DNA from: Lachnospiraceae bacterium
GTDB lineage: Bacteria; Bacillota; Clostridia; Lachnospirales; Lachnospiraceae
Direction of reading: 5' to 3'
Assembly: GCA_902363445.1 (NCBI GenBank)
Contig: CABJAB010000003.1
Location: forward strand, 62,001 to 126,000
Length of the DNA stretch: 64,000 nt
Part shown: positions 36,277 to 46,496 of the stretch, one piece after another
Layout of the letters: every line of letters begins with the position of its first letter
How positions within the stretch are numbered: position 1 is the stretch's first letter
Position numbers and translations under genes: made by a program
The notes under the pieces: generated by a model
Seen by the model: only the letters and a program-made list of their open reading frames with translations
The model's database searches: none
Told to the model about the DNA's origin: nothing

Positions 36277-36564
36277 TTACAGCGGCGGTAATTCTTCATC
36301 TGTTATTTTTGTAATCTGAAAATTTTCCTCCAGGGAAGTTCCCTGATTTTTCAAGGCCTCTAAAATTTCCTCTTGGTTTTTTCTGGCTATAAGATCAGGC
36401 AGCGCGAGTACATAAATATACCCTGCAAAATTAAGCAAAAGACAAATTGCAAAAGAATGGATACTGGTATCATAGCCCTTCGCAAATGCCACATTCTGCA
36501 TTAAATTTGCCATTATGATATCAATAATTACAGCTGCCGCCAATGCACTTATTATTATAACCAT
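36277..36564 (-). CDS. Small membrane protein of unknown function
   Basis: A 95-residue protein with two hydrophobic helices (residues about 3-22 and 40-58) and a charged, cytosolic tail (RKNQEEILEALKNQG). GGGGGAG precedes the ATG. It follows the zinc-ribbon repeat protein gene by 123 nt in the same direction and may belong to that unit. I do not recognise a family. Confidence 0.65.
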   Translation of the reverse strand: MVIIISALAAAVIIDIIMANLMQNVAFAKGYDTSIHSFAICLLLNFAGYIYVLALPDLIARKNQEEILEALKNQGTSLEENFQITKITDEELPPL

Positions 36565-36687
36565 TTTCTACTCCCCCCTTATTTTAACCATACGAATATT
36601 TGTCAAAATCTATACTTATCAAAGACGGTCTGATCTCCATCACGGAATTGTTTCCGCAGGATTGGAGTCTTATCGATAAATGGACAT

Positions 36688-38616
36688 TCACATTCCTGAA
36701 AATTGATTCAAATCAATCCATAAAGCTGGACGGACTCCTGAGGGTGCTGGAGCATTCTCTCCAGATGTACTAATAACACCATTATAAAAAACAGTAGCGA
36801 TATTAAAATCGCAGCTTCCTGGAGAGCGCAGCCACCATACAAGAAGGCCATCCGAATATGATGGATATCCTGTCTGCGCATTAGCATAAACTGTTGCTCT
36901 AGTCAATCTCTCCTCCTTTGTTAGAAAATATCTTTCTGCCTCATCTATACTTAAACAAAACAGCTTATCTGTCGTATTTCCTCCTCCTTTAGTCCCATAT
37001 ATTTTGTTGTCTGGATTCGTATTAATAACTGATAATATCATTTTCTTTTCATTATCTGCAAAAATAGAATTCATAAAATCTTTATTTAACCACTCACGAA
37101 GCGAACTGTCTTCCCAATTTTCCTCGTCATATTCACTATTGAATTCTTTATATTCCAGTATATACTCACTAATAACAAGAATCCTATCGTGATCTCTGTC
37201 TAATATTCTCCACTCAATAATCTCCGGCCCATTGTTTAAATCATTATCCTGCTCATAATGACCAAATTGAACATGGCACCCCACCTGTAAAAAATCTTTT
37301 CCATACGCAAGTTTTTCGGCGTCTTTATAGGCTCCCAATGACAAAAGGAGCTGCTGTGCTTCCACAAAGTTCCCCTCTCCGCACAAACTCAATGCCTTGT
37401 CATAATCCATACCTTTCTGTGCGAGCTCTGCCTCTTCCGCAGAATTTTTATAATCATTTAATTCCAAAAAGATTTCATGAGCTTCTGCATAGTTTCCCGC
37501 CTCACTCATTTTTTTAGCATTGTTGTATTTTTCCTCTTTACCCGCAGTTTCTGCTTCCACTGCAGCTCTGGCAGAGTCCTTATAATTTCCCAGTTCAAGA
37601 AACGCCTTCCGAGCCTCTATATATTGTCCCTTATCATAAAATGCTTTGGCCCTGTCATATTCTTCTTCAAGCTGACTGATATGTGCATTTTCCGCCTGCT
37701 CCTCTGCATCTTTATAGCCATCCAATGCTAAAAACGCCTCCTGAGCTTCTGAATATTTACCCTCCTCCATAAGCATACAGGCTTCTTTATATGCTCTATC
37801 ATTCTTTATAGAAGGAACCACTACTTTATTAATAATAATCACTGCCGCAATTATAAAACATACTGTTATTGCAGAGACTACTATGACTTTTTTTCTTTTT
37901 CTGATCCGAGCTTTTTCAACTGCCGCTTTTTCCTGGGCTGCCTTCTCATCAGCTGCTCTTTTCTCAATTAAAAGCTGTTTTTCCTCTGCCAGCCGAAGTT
38001 CCTTTAGCCTTACCAGATTATCAAGATTCAACGCTTTTTGCAGTTCTTCCAAAGAATGGCCACAACGGTGACACATCGGCTCATCCATATAATTATAGGT
38101 ACCGCAAACACATTGCCATAAATCCTCAAATTCGGCCGGACAAGTAAATCCATCGGTATTTGTCTCCAACCGATACTGTTTGACGAGCTCAATATCCCCC
38201 AATTCTTCTATAAGAAGAGAAGGTACAGGAAGTGCTCTCCAATCCTCTTTTGAAGAATTCCAGACACTGTTATCCATAAATGCCACTTCATCAACTGAAG
38301 CAGAGAAAGATCTCGCAGATGCCTCGGACAATATGATTGGGGTCTTCTGTCCAAATTCAGTATCACGGCAAACGTCTAAATCAAGATACTGATATACGGC
38401 TTCGCCTCCTAAAGGTCTCATGACTACATCAAATGGTATTATTTTTACTTTCACTGCTTTTATTTTTATGGAAACAATGCTCCGCAATTTTAACTGCGCC
38501 AATACTCTTCCAGTTTTATTATCCTTCAGCAGTGCTCCCGCGGCTATTATAACTGGAGAACTCTGTACATAAAGATTTTCTGGAAGGCTAAAAAGCCTTG
38601 TATAACGTTCACTCAT
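36688..38616 (-). CDS. Zinc-ribbon membrane protein with helical repeats and C-terminal DUF6273-like domain
   Basis: A 642-residue protein. Residues 1-165 form an unassigned beta-rich domain. A zinc ribbon follows (Cys169, Cys171, Cys182, Cys185). An Ala/Glu/Lys-rich coiled coil covers about 195-240 and a membrane helix about 243-263. Four 35-residue TPR-like repeats lie at about 275-430 (pattern LL.EGKYSEAQEAFLALDGYKDA). The C-terminal domain has IEWRILDRD, LREWLNKDFMNSIF and GVRPALWIDL, typical of DUF6273. The repeats and C-terminal domain should lie outside the cell. Probably a surface or envelope protein; function unknown. Confidence 0.8.
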   Translation of the reverse strand: MSERYTRLFSLPENLYVQSSPVIIAAGALLKDNKTGRVLAQLKLRSIVSIKIKAVKVKIIPFDVVMRPLGGEAVYQYLDLDVCRDTEFGQKTPIILSEASARSFSASVDEVAFMDNSVWNSSKEDWRALPVPSLLIEELGDIELVKQYRLETNTDGFTCPAEFEDLWQCVCGTYNYMDEPMCHRCGHSLEELQKALNLDNLVRLKELRLAEEKQLLIEKRAADEKAAQEKAAVEKARIRKRKKVIVVSAITVCFIIAAVIIINKVVVPSIKNDRAYKEACMLMEEGKYSEAQEAFLALDGYKDAEEQAENAHISQLEEEYDRAKAFYDKGQYIEARKAFLELGNYKDSARAAVEAETAGKEEKYNNAKKMSEAGNYAEAHEIFLELNDYKNSAEEAELAQKGMDYDKALSLCGEGNFVEAQQLLLSLGAYKDAEKLAYGKDFLQVGCHVQFGHYEQDNDLNNGPEIIEWRILDRDHDRILVISEYILEYKEFNSEYDEENWEDSSLREWLNKDFMNSIFADNEKKMILSVINTNPDNKIYGTKGGGNTTDKLFCLSIDEAERYFLTKEERLTRATVYANAQTGYPSYSDGLLVWWLRSPGSCDFNIATVFYNGVISTSGENAPAPSGVRPALWIDLNQFSGM

Positions 38617-38775
38617 ATTTTATTTCCTCACCCAATATTATTAATTAATTTTATATCTCATACATTTTTCTCAAACATCATAAAAAATACGACTATATTA
38701 ATAATATAATATCACAATAATTATGATATATCCATTCATAAATTCATAGTTGTGTAAATAAAAATTACAAAACAA

Positions 38776-38805
38776 AAGCCTCGGAAATATGAATTTCCGA
38801 GGCTT
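38776..38805 (-). terminator. tuf terminator
   Basis: Perfect stem AAGCCTCGGAAAT/ATTTCCGAGGCTT followed on the minus strand by TTGTTTTG. It lies 33 nt after the tuf stop. Confidence 0.9.
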
Positions 38806-38837
38806 CAATCTCACATATATAATCTAATAAATCTCAA

Positions 38838-40025
38838 TTACTCAATGATGGTAGCAACACGGCCTGAACCAACGGTACGTCCGCCTTCACGGATAGCGAA
38901 GGTAAGACCCTGCTCCATAGCGATGGGATGAATCAGTTCGATGGTCATCTCTACGTTGTCACCAGGCATGCACATCTCAACACCTTCAGGAAGGTTGCAG
39001 ACGCCGGTCACATCGGTCGTTCTGAAATAGAACTGAGGTCTGTAGTTGTTGAAGAAGGGGGTATGACGGCCGCCTTCATCTTTGGTCAATACGTATACCT
39101 GAGCGGTAAATTTCTTGTGGCAGGTTACGGAACCGGGTTTAGCCAATACCTGGCCTCTTTCGATTTCGTTTCTCTGAACACCACGAAGCAGCGCGCCAAT
39201 GTTGTCACCAGCCTGGCCCTCGTCCAGAAGCTTGTGGAACATCTCAACACCGGTACAAACTACTTTTCTGTTCTCATCCTTCAGACCAACGATTTCTACT
39301 TCGTCAGATACATGGATAACACCACGCTCTACTCTGCCGGTAGCAACCGTACCACGGCCTGTGATGGAGAAGATATCCTCTACAGGCATCAGGAAAGGCT
39401 TGTCAGTCTCACGCTGAGGATCGGGAATGTAGCTGTCCACTGTCTCCATCAGCTCCATGATCTTGTCGCCCCAAGGCCCCATGGGATCTTCCAGAGCTTT
39501 CAGAGCGGAGCCCTTGATGATCGGGCAGTCTGTGAAATCATACTCTTCAAGCTGCTCGGTAACTTCCATTTCAACCAGCTCGATCAGCTCTTCGTCATCT
39601 ACCATATCGCATTTGTTCAGGAATACGATGATGTAGGGTACGCCTACCTGACGGGACAGAAGGATGTGCTCCTTTGTCTGAGCCATAACGCCGTCGGTTG
39701 CAGCTACAACCAGGATAGCGCCATCCATCTGAGCAGCACCGGTGATCATGTTCTTTACATAGTCCGCATGTCCGGGGCAGTCAACGTGTGCATAATGTCT
39801 TTTATCTGTCTGATACTCTACATGAGCGGTAGAAATTGTGATACCACGCTCTCTCTCTTCGGGAGCCTTATCAATATTATCAAAATCTACTTTCTCATTA
39901 CCGGCAACTCTTTCTGCCAGAACCCTTGTGATCGCAGCAGTCAGAGTGGTTTTACCATGGTCAACATGTCCGATTGTACCAATGTTACAATGGGGCTTAG
40001 ATCTGTCAAATTTTGCTTTAGCCAT
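38838..40025 (-). CDS. tuf: Elongation factor Tu
   Basis: GTPase that brings aminoacyl-tRNA to the ribosome; 395 residues. GTPase motifs are [15 protein letters not shown] and NKCD; domains 2 and 3 are complete ([22 protein letters not shown] at the end). The start [12 protein letters not shown] at 40025 has AAGGAGG upstream; an in-frame extension to 40067 is not part of the protein. It is last of the str cluster but has its own strong promoter. Confidence 0.99.
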   Translation of the reverse strand: MAKAKFDRSKPHCNIGTIGHVDHGKTTLTAAITRVLAERVAGNEKVDFDNIDKAPEERERGITISTAHVEYQTDKRHYAHVDCPGHADYVKNMITGAAQMDGAILVVAATDGVMAQTKEHILLSRQVGVPYIIVFLNKCDMVDDEELIELVEMEVTEQLEEYDFTDCPIIKGSALKALEDPMGPWGDKIMELMETVDSYIPDPQRETDKPFLMPVEDIFSITGRGTVATGRVERGVIHVSDEVEIVGLKDENRKVVCTGVEMFHKLLDEGQAGDNIGALLRGVQRNEIERGQVLAKPGSVTCHKKFTAQVYVLTKDEGGRHTPFFNNYRPQFYFRTTDVTGVCNLPEGVEMCMPGDNVEMTIELIHPIAMEQGLTFAIREGGRTVGSGRVATIIE

Positions 40026-40108
40026 TTTAAAAGTCCTCCTTAAAATTTGCCCTGGCGGGCCTCTCATTTTATTTCTTATTTCGTTTCAGTGTTTCATAGC
40101 TGAATATC

Positions 40109-40137
40109 ATTATATTGCAAAACCATAGGTTTTTCAA
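40109..40137 (-). promoter_or_regulatory. tuf promoter
   Basis: TTGAAA (40132-40137), 17 bp spacer, TATAAT (40109-40114), located just after the fusA stop. It allows tuf to be expressed above the level of the upstream str genes. Confidence 0.82.
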
Positions 40138-40140
40138 GCC

Positions 40141-42258
40141 TTATTTGCCTCTTTCGGCAAGAACTTTTTCCTGTACGCTCTTCGGAACCTGCTCATATTT
40201 TTCAAAGAACATGGAGTAGGCCGCGCGTCCCTGAGTCTTAGAACGGAGGTCCGTAGCGTAGCCGAACATCTCGGCCAGGGGAACAAAGCCTTTGATCAGC
40301 TTGGAACCGTTGACATCTTCAAACGCCTCGATACGTCCGCGGCGGGAGTTGATGTCGCCGATCACGTCACCCATATAATCTTCCGGTGTGGTGACCTCTA
40401 CTCTCATGATAGGCTCGAGGAGTACCGCTCCGCCCTTATGCATCGCATCCTTGAACGCCATGGAACCGGCGATCTTAAACGCCATCTCGGAGGAGTCGAC
40501 CTCATGATAGGAGCCGTCATATACGGTTGCCTTGATGCCCAGCACTTCAAATCCGCCTAAAATACCGGACTTGGAAGCCTCACGGATACCCGCGTCAACA
40601 GCGGGAATATATTCCTTGGGGATCGCTCCGCCGACTACCGCGGAAGCAAACTCATAAGTTTTCTCAGAGTTGGCGTCCATGGGCTCGAAACGAACCTTAC
40701 AATGGCCGTACTGGCCGCGGCCGCCGGACTGCTTCGCATATTTGCTGTCGACTTCAACGGTCTTGGTAAATCCTTCTTTATAAGCAACCTGAGGTTTTCC
40801 TACGTTTGCCTCTACTTTGAATTCACGAAGCAGACGGTCAACGATGATCTCCAGATGCAGCTCGCCCATACCTGCGATGATTGTCTGGCCCGTTTCCTTA
40901 TTGGTGGAAACGCGGAAGGTGGGATCCTCTTCTGCAAGCTTTGCAAGAGCTTCGCCCATCTTATCCTGGCCGGCTTTCGTCTTGGGTTCAATGGCGATAT
41001 CGATAACGGGTTCCGGGAATTCCATGGACTCCAGGATGACCGGATGCTGTTCGTCACAGATCGTATCACCTGTAGAAGTCATTTTGAACCCTACCGCCGC
41101 CGCGATGTCACCGGAATACACCTTCTCCAGCTCCATCCTCTTATTCGCGTGCATCTGAAGGATACGGCCCACACGCTCTTTTTTGCCTTTGGTGGCATTG
41201 AGTACGTAAGAACCGGAATTCATGGTGCCGGAATACACGCGGAAAAAGGCCAGCTTGCCTACAAAGGGATCGGCCATGATCTTAAATGCCAGAGCGGCAA
41301 AAGGCTCTTCGTCGGAAGAATGTCTGACGATTTCATTGCCTTCCATGTCGGTTCCCTTGATCGCGGCAATATCTGTAGGCGCGGGCATATATTCTACAAC
41401 AGCATCCAGAAGCTTCTGTACACCCTTGTTCCTATATGCGGTTCCGCACAGCACGGGGATGATCTCCACAGAGATCGTGGCTTTTCTCAAAGCTTTTTTC
41501 AAATCCTCGTTGGACGGCTCTTCGCCCTCCAGGTATTCCATCATCAGGTCGTCGTCTGTCTCACAGATGGCTTCCACCATCGCGGTCCTGTATTCTGCGG
41601 CCTTTTCCTTCATATCTTCAGGAATCGCCTCAACCACGACGTCTTCGCCCTTGTCGTCATTATAGATATAAGCCTGCATTTCAAACAGGTCGATAACTCC
41701 CTTGAAGTCATCTTCTTTCCCGATGGGAAGCTGAACCGGAACTGCGTTGTGGCCGAGACGGGTCTTGATCATCTCCACCGCATTGTAGAAATTCGCACCC
41801 ATGATATCCATTTTATTGATGAATGCCATTCGGGGCACGTTATACTTATCAGCCTGACGCCATACAGTTTCTGACTGAGGTTCCACACCGCCCTTTGCAC
41901 AGAACACGCCTACGGCGCCGTCCAGCACGCGCAGGGAACGCTCTACCTCAACGGTAAAGTCAACATGTCCGGGAGTATCAATGATATTGATACGGTGCTC
42001 CAGGGCACCCGGCATCTTATTGTTTTCTTTTTCCAGAGTCCAGTGGCAGGTGGTGGCTGCGGAGGTAATGGTGATACCTCTCTCCTGTTCCTGCTCCATC
42101 CAGTCCATGGTAGCTGTGCCCTCGTGGGTATCGCCAATCTTGTAGTTTACGCCTGTATAGTACAGGATACGTTCTGTCAGAGTGGTCTTACCCGCATCGA
42201 TATGAGCCATGATACCAATGTTCCTGGTCCTCTCCAATGGATATTCTCTTCCAGCCAA
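40141..42258 (-). CDS. fusA: Elongation factor G
   Basis: Translocation GTPase, 705 residues. GTPase motifs are [17 protein letters not shown] and NKMD. Domain IV has GGRGQYGHC and the C-terminal domain [19 protein letters not shown] precedes the ATG. It lies 15 nt after rpsG. Confidence 0.99.
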   Translation of the reverse strand: MAGREYPLERTRNIGIMAHIDAGKTTLTERILYYTGVNYKIGDTHEGTATMDWMEQEQERGITITSAATTCHWTLEKENNKMPGALEHRINIIDTPGHVDFTVEVERSLRVLDGAVGVFCAKGGVEPQSETVWRQADKYNVPRMAFINKMDIMGANFYNAVEMIKTRLGHNAVPVQLPIGKEDDFKGVIDLFEMQAYIYNDDKGEDVVVEAIPEDMKEKAAEYRTAMVEAICETDDDLMMEYLEGEEPSNEDLKKALRKATISVEIIPVLCGTAYRNKGVQKLLDAVVEYMPAPTDIAAIKGTDMEGNEIVRHSSDEEPFAALAFKIMADPFVGKLAFFRVYSGTMNSGSYVLNATKGKKERVGRILQMHANKRMELEKVYSGDIAAAVGFKMTSTGDTICDEQHPVILESMEFPEPVIDIAIEPKTKAGQDKMGEALAKLAEEDPTFRVSTNKETGQTIIAGMGELHLEIIVDRLLREFKVEANVGKPQVAYKEGFTKTVEVDSKYAKQSGGRGQYGHCKVRFEPMDANSEKTYEFASAVVGGAIPKEYIPAVDAGIREASKSGILGGFEVLGIKATVYDGSYHEVDSSEMAFKIAGSMAFKDAMHKGGAVLLEPIMRVEVTTPEDYMGDVIGDINSRRGRIEAFEDVNGSKLIKGFVPLAEMFGYATDLRSKTQGRAAYSMFFEKYEQVPKSVQEKVLAERGK

Positions 42259-42273
42259 GGGATTTTCCTCCTT

Positions 42274-42825
<552 letters not shown>

Positions 42826-42898
42826 TCAAACCCGTCTTACAGGGAAAAATATGCTACATTCCGTGCACTAATACAAATCAATGCTGACTTTGATCACC

Positions 42899-43312
42899 TT
42901 ACTTTTTCGGTCTCTTTGCGCCGTATTTGGAACGGGCCTGACGTCTGTTTGCAACGCCTGCCGTATCAAGTGTTCCTCTTACGATATGGTATCTGGTACC
43001 GGGTAAATCCTTTACCCTGCCGCCTCTGATGAGCACAACGCTATGCTCCTGAAGGTTGTGGCCTTCTCCGGGGATATAGCTTGTAACTTCGATACCATTG
43101 GAAAGACGTACTCTGGCGATCTTTCTCAGTGCTGAGTTAGGCTTCTTGGGGGTAGCCGTCTTAACTGCTGTGCAGACGCCTCTTTTCTGAGGAGCCGCCT
43201 CATCAGTCGCTCTCTTCTTTAAAGAGTTATATCCCTTTAACAATGCGGGAGCGGTTGCCTTCTTTGCGGATGTCTGTCTACCCTTTCTTACTAACTGGTT
43301 GAATGTGGGCAT
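42899..43312 (-). CDS. rpsL: 30S ribosomal protein S12
   Basis: Decoding-site ribosomal protein, 137 residues from [11 protein letters not shown] at 43312 (CAGGAGG upstream); the in-frame extension to 43369 is leader. The [10 protein letters not shown] segment shows the wild-type Lys seen in streptomycin-sensitive strains, and [14 protein letters not shown] is intact. Confidence 0.99.
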   Translation of the reverse strand: MPTFNQLVRKGRQTSAKKATAPALLKGYNSLKKRATDEAAPQKRGVCTAVKTATPKKPNSALRKIARVRLSNGIEVTSYIPGEGHNLQEHSVVLIRGGRVKDLPGTRYHIVRGTLDTAGVANRRQARSKYGAKRPKK

Positions 43313-43391
43313 GTTTTTCACCTCCTGTAATATTGGTAAATTTCTGATTTTCGTACACAAAAACTGCATACGTTTTTATGCACGCCATATT

Positions 43392-43420
43392 ATTATATAT
43401 AGGGAAGTTCGGATTGTCAA
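43392..43420 (-). promoter_or_regulatory. str operon promoter
   Basis: TTGACA (43415-43420), 17 bp, TATAAT (43392-43397) on the minus strand, about 80 nt before rpsL. The match to the sigma-A consensus is complete. Confidence 0.88.
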
Positions 43421-43463
43421 GATAAATATGGGAAATCCCTCGTAAAATCAAGGTGATCCGTGC

Positions 43464-44213
43464 TCATCGGAGCCTTTCATCCTCATATCGGGCCATGGTC
43501 TGAAGGCATTGCCTGAGCTGACGGTACCGCCCTTCCAGCGGCCCCTCCGGTATTTCCACATCGACTGCCAGGGCCAGGCCGTCGATCAGCTCATCGTCCA
43601 GCTCCTCCCTCATCGATTCCAGAATCACAGCTTTGGATTCAAAGGTACGCGCCTCCAAAAAATCCAGGAATCTGGGGCTTACGCTCTCCGCTTCGTCCTG
43701 ATGGCCCGCCGCCTGGGCTACCTCGTCCGTCAGAGATTCCCACAGCTCATCCTCTTCTTTTTCCGCGCGCCCCGCTCTGGGTATCACGACGCTTTCCTGA
43801 TCTGACAGCAGTTCCGCTTCTCCGTAGTCCTCCAGATCACAGAACCCATCGTCTGGTTCAGTACCGCTGCGGCCTTCCCTGTTCCCGGCTTTCCACGTCT
43901 CCAGCCTGGATTCTCTTTCTTTTTCCCTTAAAATCTCCTGCCCCGCATCCCTGCGTCCGCTCTTATCCGTTTCTTCCGGTGAAGTGACCAATTCAAATCT
44001 GTACTTCTGGGATACCTTGGGATATTTATCAGAGTCCACTTCGCCGACGAACATATCAAACGGTCTCGCAAATATACGGAAATTTCCGTACAGGGCCTGG
44101 TAGACCACCAAAGTCTCTCCCGTTTCAGAGTGTTCCGCGATTGCCACGATCTGATACATCTTATTTTTAAAATGCCTGTATAACTCTCCCGGTCTCGGTA
44201 TTCTTTCTGCCAT
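43464..44213 (-). CDS. DUF1653 domain protein with acidic C-terminal region
   Basis: A 249-residue protein. Residues 1-75 match the DUF1653 pattern (RPGELYRHFKNKMYQIVAIAEHSETGE, VVYQALYG, ARPFDMF). The remainder is charged and mostly acidic, with a helical C-terminus. The domain's biochemical role is not known to me. It is transcribed from its own region, divergent from the pseudouridine synthase gene. Confidence 0.8.
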   Translation of the reverse strand: MAERIPRPGELYRHFKNKMYQIVAIAEHSETGETLVVYQALYGNFRIFARPFDMFVGEVDSDKYPKVSQKYRFELVTSPEETDKSGRRDAGQEILREKERESRLETWKAGNREGRSGTEPDDGFCDLEDYGEAELLSDQESVVIPRAGRAEKEEDELWESLTDEVAQAAGHQDEAESVSPRFLDFLEARTFESKAVILESMREELDDELIDGLALAVDVEIPEGPLEGRYRQLRQCLQTMARYEDERLR

Positions 44214-44331
44214 ATCCGTTCTGTCTCCTCTCCTGACGGCTTCCAGAGCCTGTGCTCCGGAACTTTACCTGCTTTCCCATTTTACTCTAATCCTTCATCT
44301 CCGTCAATCAAAAGGTCCGTCCGGGCCTTGC

Positions 44332-44360
44332 TTGACATCCCGTCCGCCTGTTGCTATAGT
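44332..44360 (+). promoter_or_regulatory. Promoter of the RsuA-type gene
   Basis: TTGACA (44332-44337), 17 bp, TATAGT (44355-44360), about 40 nt before the ATG at 44402. Confidence 0.82.
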
Positions 44361-44401
44361 GAGTTTGTCCAATCTATAAATTTTTCTGAAAGGAGCTGGC
44401 G

Positions 44402-45142
44402 ATGAAGATCATGCGCCTCGACAAATTTCTGGCCGATTCCGGCCTTGGCACCCGCAGCCAGGTAAAACTGCTCATAAAAAAAGGGCTTATTTCTGTAAAC
44501 GGGGAAGCCGCGGGAAAGCCGGAGCAGAAAATCGATGCAGAGCTTGACAGGATCTTCTGCCGGGACAAGTCTGTATCTTATACGGGTTCCTTCTATTATT
44601 ATATGTTAAACAAGCCGGCAGGCTATGTCTCTGCCACCGATGACAATACCGAGCCTACCGTCCTATCACTCCTAAAAGACGCTTCCGGCAAAAACCTCTT
44701 TCCCGCCGGCCGTCTGGACAAGGATACAACAGGTCTTCTGCTGATCACCAACGACGGTCCTCTGGCCCACCGCCTCCTGTCTCCCAAAAATCATGTGGAC
44801 AAAACATATTTTGTCCGAGTATCCGGTATCGTCACCTCAAGAGAACTTCAGCTTTTGGAGGCCGGACTGGATATCGGAGAAGAATCTCTCACGCTTCCAG
44901 CCAAGGCCCGTCTTATCTCTGTCCTTTCCCCCAGGAAATCAGAGGGTCCTGTCTCGGAGGTGGAACTGACCATCCATGAGGGAAAATTCCATCAGGTAAA
45001 GCGTATGTTCCAGGCTATCGATATGCCTGTGCTGTATTTAAAACGTCTTTCCATCGGCAGCCTGAAGCTGGATACTTCTCTGGCGGAGGGAAGCTACCGC
45101 CCTCTCACGTCGGAAGAAACAGCGGCATTAAAAGGGGAGTGA
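44402..45142 (+). CDS. RsuA/RluB-family pseudouridine synthase
   Basis: A 246-residue rRNA-modifying enzyme. It has an S4 domain (residues about 3-60, MRLDKFLADSGLGTRSQVKLLIKKG), the catalytic Asp in GRLDKDTTGLL and the EGKFHQVKRMF motif. This pattern is that of RsuA (16S U516) or RluB/E/F. AAAGGAG precedes the ATG. It is expressed alone from a good promoter. Confidence 0.93.
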   Translation: MKIMRLDKFLADSGLGTRSQVKLLIKKGLISVNGEAAGKPEQKIDAELDRIFCRDKSVSYTGSFYYYMLNKPAGYVSATDDNTEPTVLSLLKDASGKNLFPAGRLDKDTTGLLLITNDGPLAHRLLSPKNHVDKTYFVRVSGIVTSRELQLLEAGLDIGEESLTLPAKARLISVLSPRKSEGPVSEVELTIHEGKFHQVKRMFQAIDMPVLYLKRLSIGSLKLDTSLAEGSYRPLTSEETAALKGE

Positions 45143-45165
45143 ACAGACATAAGCCGTTCACTCCC
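45135..45165. terminator. Inverted repeat between convergent genes
   Basis: Arms GGGAGTGAAC/GTTCACTCCC around 11 nt. It overlaps the stop of the RsuA-type gene and lies just beyond the stop at 45180. It lacks a clear T run, so termination strength is uncertain. Confidence 0.6.
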
Positions 45166-45179
45166 TATTACCCGCCGCT

Positions 45180-45629
45180 TTATCGGCCTAAATTCATTTT
45201 GCAGTTCTCCTTGGATTCTATCCGGATCTCCACCAGACAATCCGCCATGTGCTGATAATCAATCTCCAGCCGGTAGTCAATCTTCACGGAAATACGGTCC
45301 TCTTCTTCCCGAATATCCAGCCGATTCGTTTCCAGGCTCACGAACATCTTTCCATACGGCATATCGTAATAGGAAAAATCCTTCTTGTGTTCCTCAAAGA
45401 CCATATGGACGCTGGAATCTCCGCTTTTAATTATTTCCGTCCCCCCGTCGTAGATCTTGATAATATTTTTTACAGTCTGGCCGCTCTCCTCTGAAATCTC
45501 ATCATAGATGACGTAATGCTTGCCATTCTTATAAAAATACTGACCGGCAGTGATCACCTCGATCCGGTCCTGTTCCACAGCGCCTCCGGTCTGATCGCTC
45601 ACCAGAAATATCAATACCTCTCTCTGCAT
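45180..45629 (-). CDS. DUF1934 (YwiB-like) beta-barrel protein
   Basis: A 149-residue lipocalin-like small protein. Features are a run of beta strands, GQYFYKNGKHYVIYDEI, IKIYDGGTEIIKSGD and LEIDYQHMADC, as in the YwiB family. The function of the family is not established. It follows murI by 39 nt in the ddl-murI unit, a link with wall precursor synthesis. Confidence 0.82.
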   Translation of the reverse strand: MQREVLIFLVSDQTGGAVEQDRIEVITAGQYFYKNGKHYVIYDEISEESGQTVKNIIKIYDGGTEIIKSGDSSVHMVFEEHKKDFSYYDMPYGKMFVSLETNRLDIREEEDRISVKIDYRLEIDYQHMADCLVEIRIESKENCKMNLGR

Positions 45630-45668
45630 GTACTCTCCCTCCCGGCCGCCCAGGCCGGTCTTCCTCTG

Positions 45669-46496
45669 TCAGTCAGCTTCATAACATTCTACATTCAGCT
45701 GCTGCACCTTTTCAATATCATACGGCAGGATGGAATTGGCAAAATCACAGAACTTTTCCGCCGCGTCGCTGACATAAAATTCATATTTTCTGCCGGCCTG
45801 CTCCACATCCTGGCCGCATCGAAGCCCCTTGCTGTCCAGCAGGCTGCTGAGTTCCATAGCCGTCTCATACGCCGGATTCACCAGCGTGACGCCCTCTCCC
45901 GCCACTTTCCGAAAAATAGAGCGCAGAAGAGGATAGTGGGTGCATCCCAGGATCAGCGTATCAATGGATTTATATTCCAGATCCTTCATATAACGGCCGA
46001 CCACTTCCTCGGTCACAGAATCGTGCAGCCAGCCCTCTTCTACCAATGAGACGAGCAGCGGGCAGGCCTTTCCATAAACCTGCACCTGCGGGTTGTACTC
46101 TTTCAGCGCTTTCTCATACATTCCGCTCTCGATGGTGCCTGTGGTGCCGATCACCCCAATCCTCCCGTTCCGGCTGACTTCGCTGGCTACCCGCGCCGCC
46201 GCGTCTATCACGCCGATGACAGGAATATCCAGTCCATTCTTTATTTCCTCCAGAGCCTGAGCCGTGGCCGTATTACATGCCACCACGATAGCTTTCACCT
46301 GTTTAGTCTTCAAAAACCGGATGATCTGTTTGGAATACCGTATTACGGTCTCTTTGGATTTTGTACCATAGGGAAGGCGGGCTGTATCGCCAAAGTAGAC
46401 CATGCGCTCATCCGGAATCTGGCGCATGATCTCCCTGGCCACCGTGAGCCCGCCCACGCCGGAATCAAACACTCCGATGGGTGCGTTGATACCCAT
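45669..46496 (-). CDS. murI: Glutamate racemase
   Basis: Makes D-glutamate for peptidoglycan; cofactor-free, 275 residues. It has FDSGVGGLTV (catalytic Asp), the Cys in VACNTATA, the second Cys in LGCTHYPLL and its partner His. It starts directly at the base after the ddl stop. The order ddl-murI-DUF1934 gives a wall-precursor operon. Confidence 0.97.
   Translation of the reverse strand: MGINAPIGVFDSGVGGLTVAREIMRQIPDERMVYFGDTARLPYGTKSKETVIRYSKQIIRFLKTKQVKAIVVACNTATAQALEEIKNGLDIPVIGVIDAAARVASEVSRNGRIGVIGTTGTIESGMYEKALKEYNPQVQVYGKACPLLVSLVEEGWLHDSVTEEVVGRYMKDLEYKSIDTLILGCTHYPLLRSIFRKVAGEGVTLVNPAYETAMELSSLLDSKGLRCGQDVEQAGRKYEFYVSDAAEKFCDFANSILPYDIEKVQQLNVECYEAD

Noticed and set aside
36590..36770. 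Plus-strand open stretch without a start codon, reading ...ISITELFPQDWSLIDKW...
   Set aside because: It begins after a stop with no ATG, and its last third is antisense to the conserved end of the repeat protein. No homologue is recognised. Treated as chance, though a decayed fragment is possible.
38928..40043. Long open frame on the plus strand across tuf (about 370 codons)
   Set aside because: It lies opposite a highly conserved, highly expressed gene, has no ribosome binding site, and its translation is a composition shadow of tuf.
40702..41874. Long open frame on the plus strand across fusA (about 390 codons)
   Set aside because: Same reason: antisense to fusA, no site for translation start, no recognisable domain.
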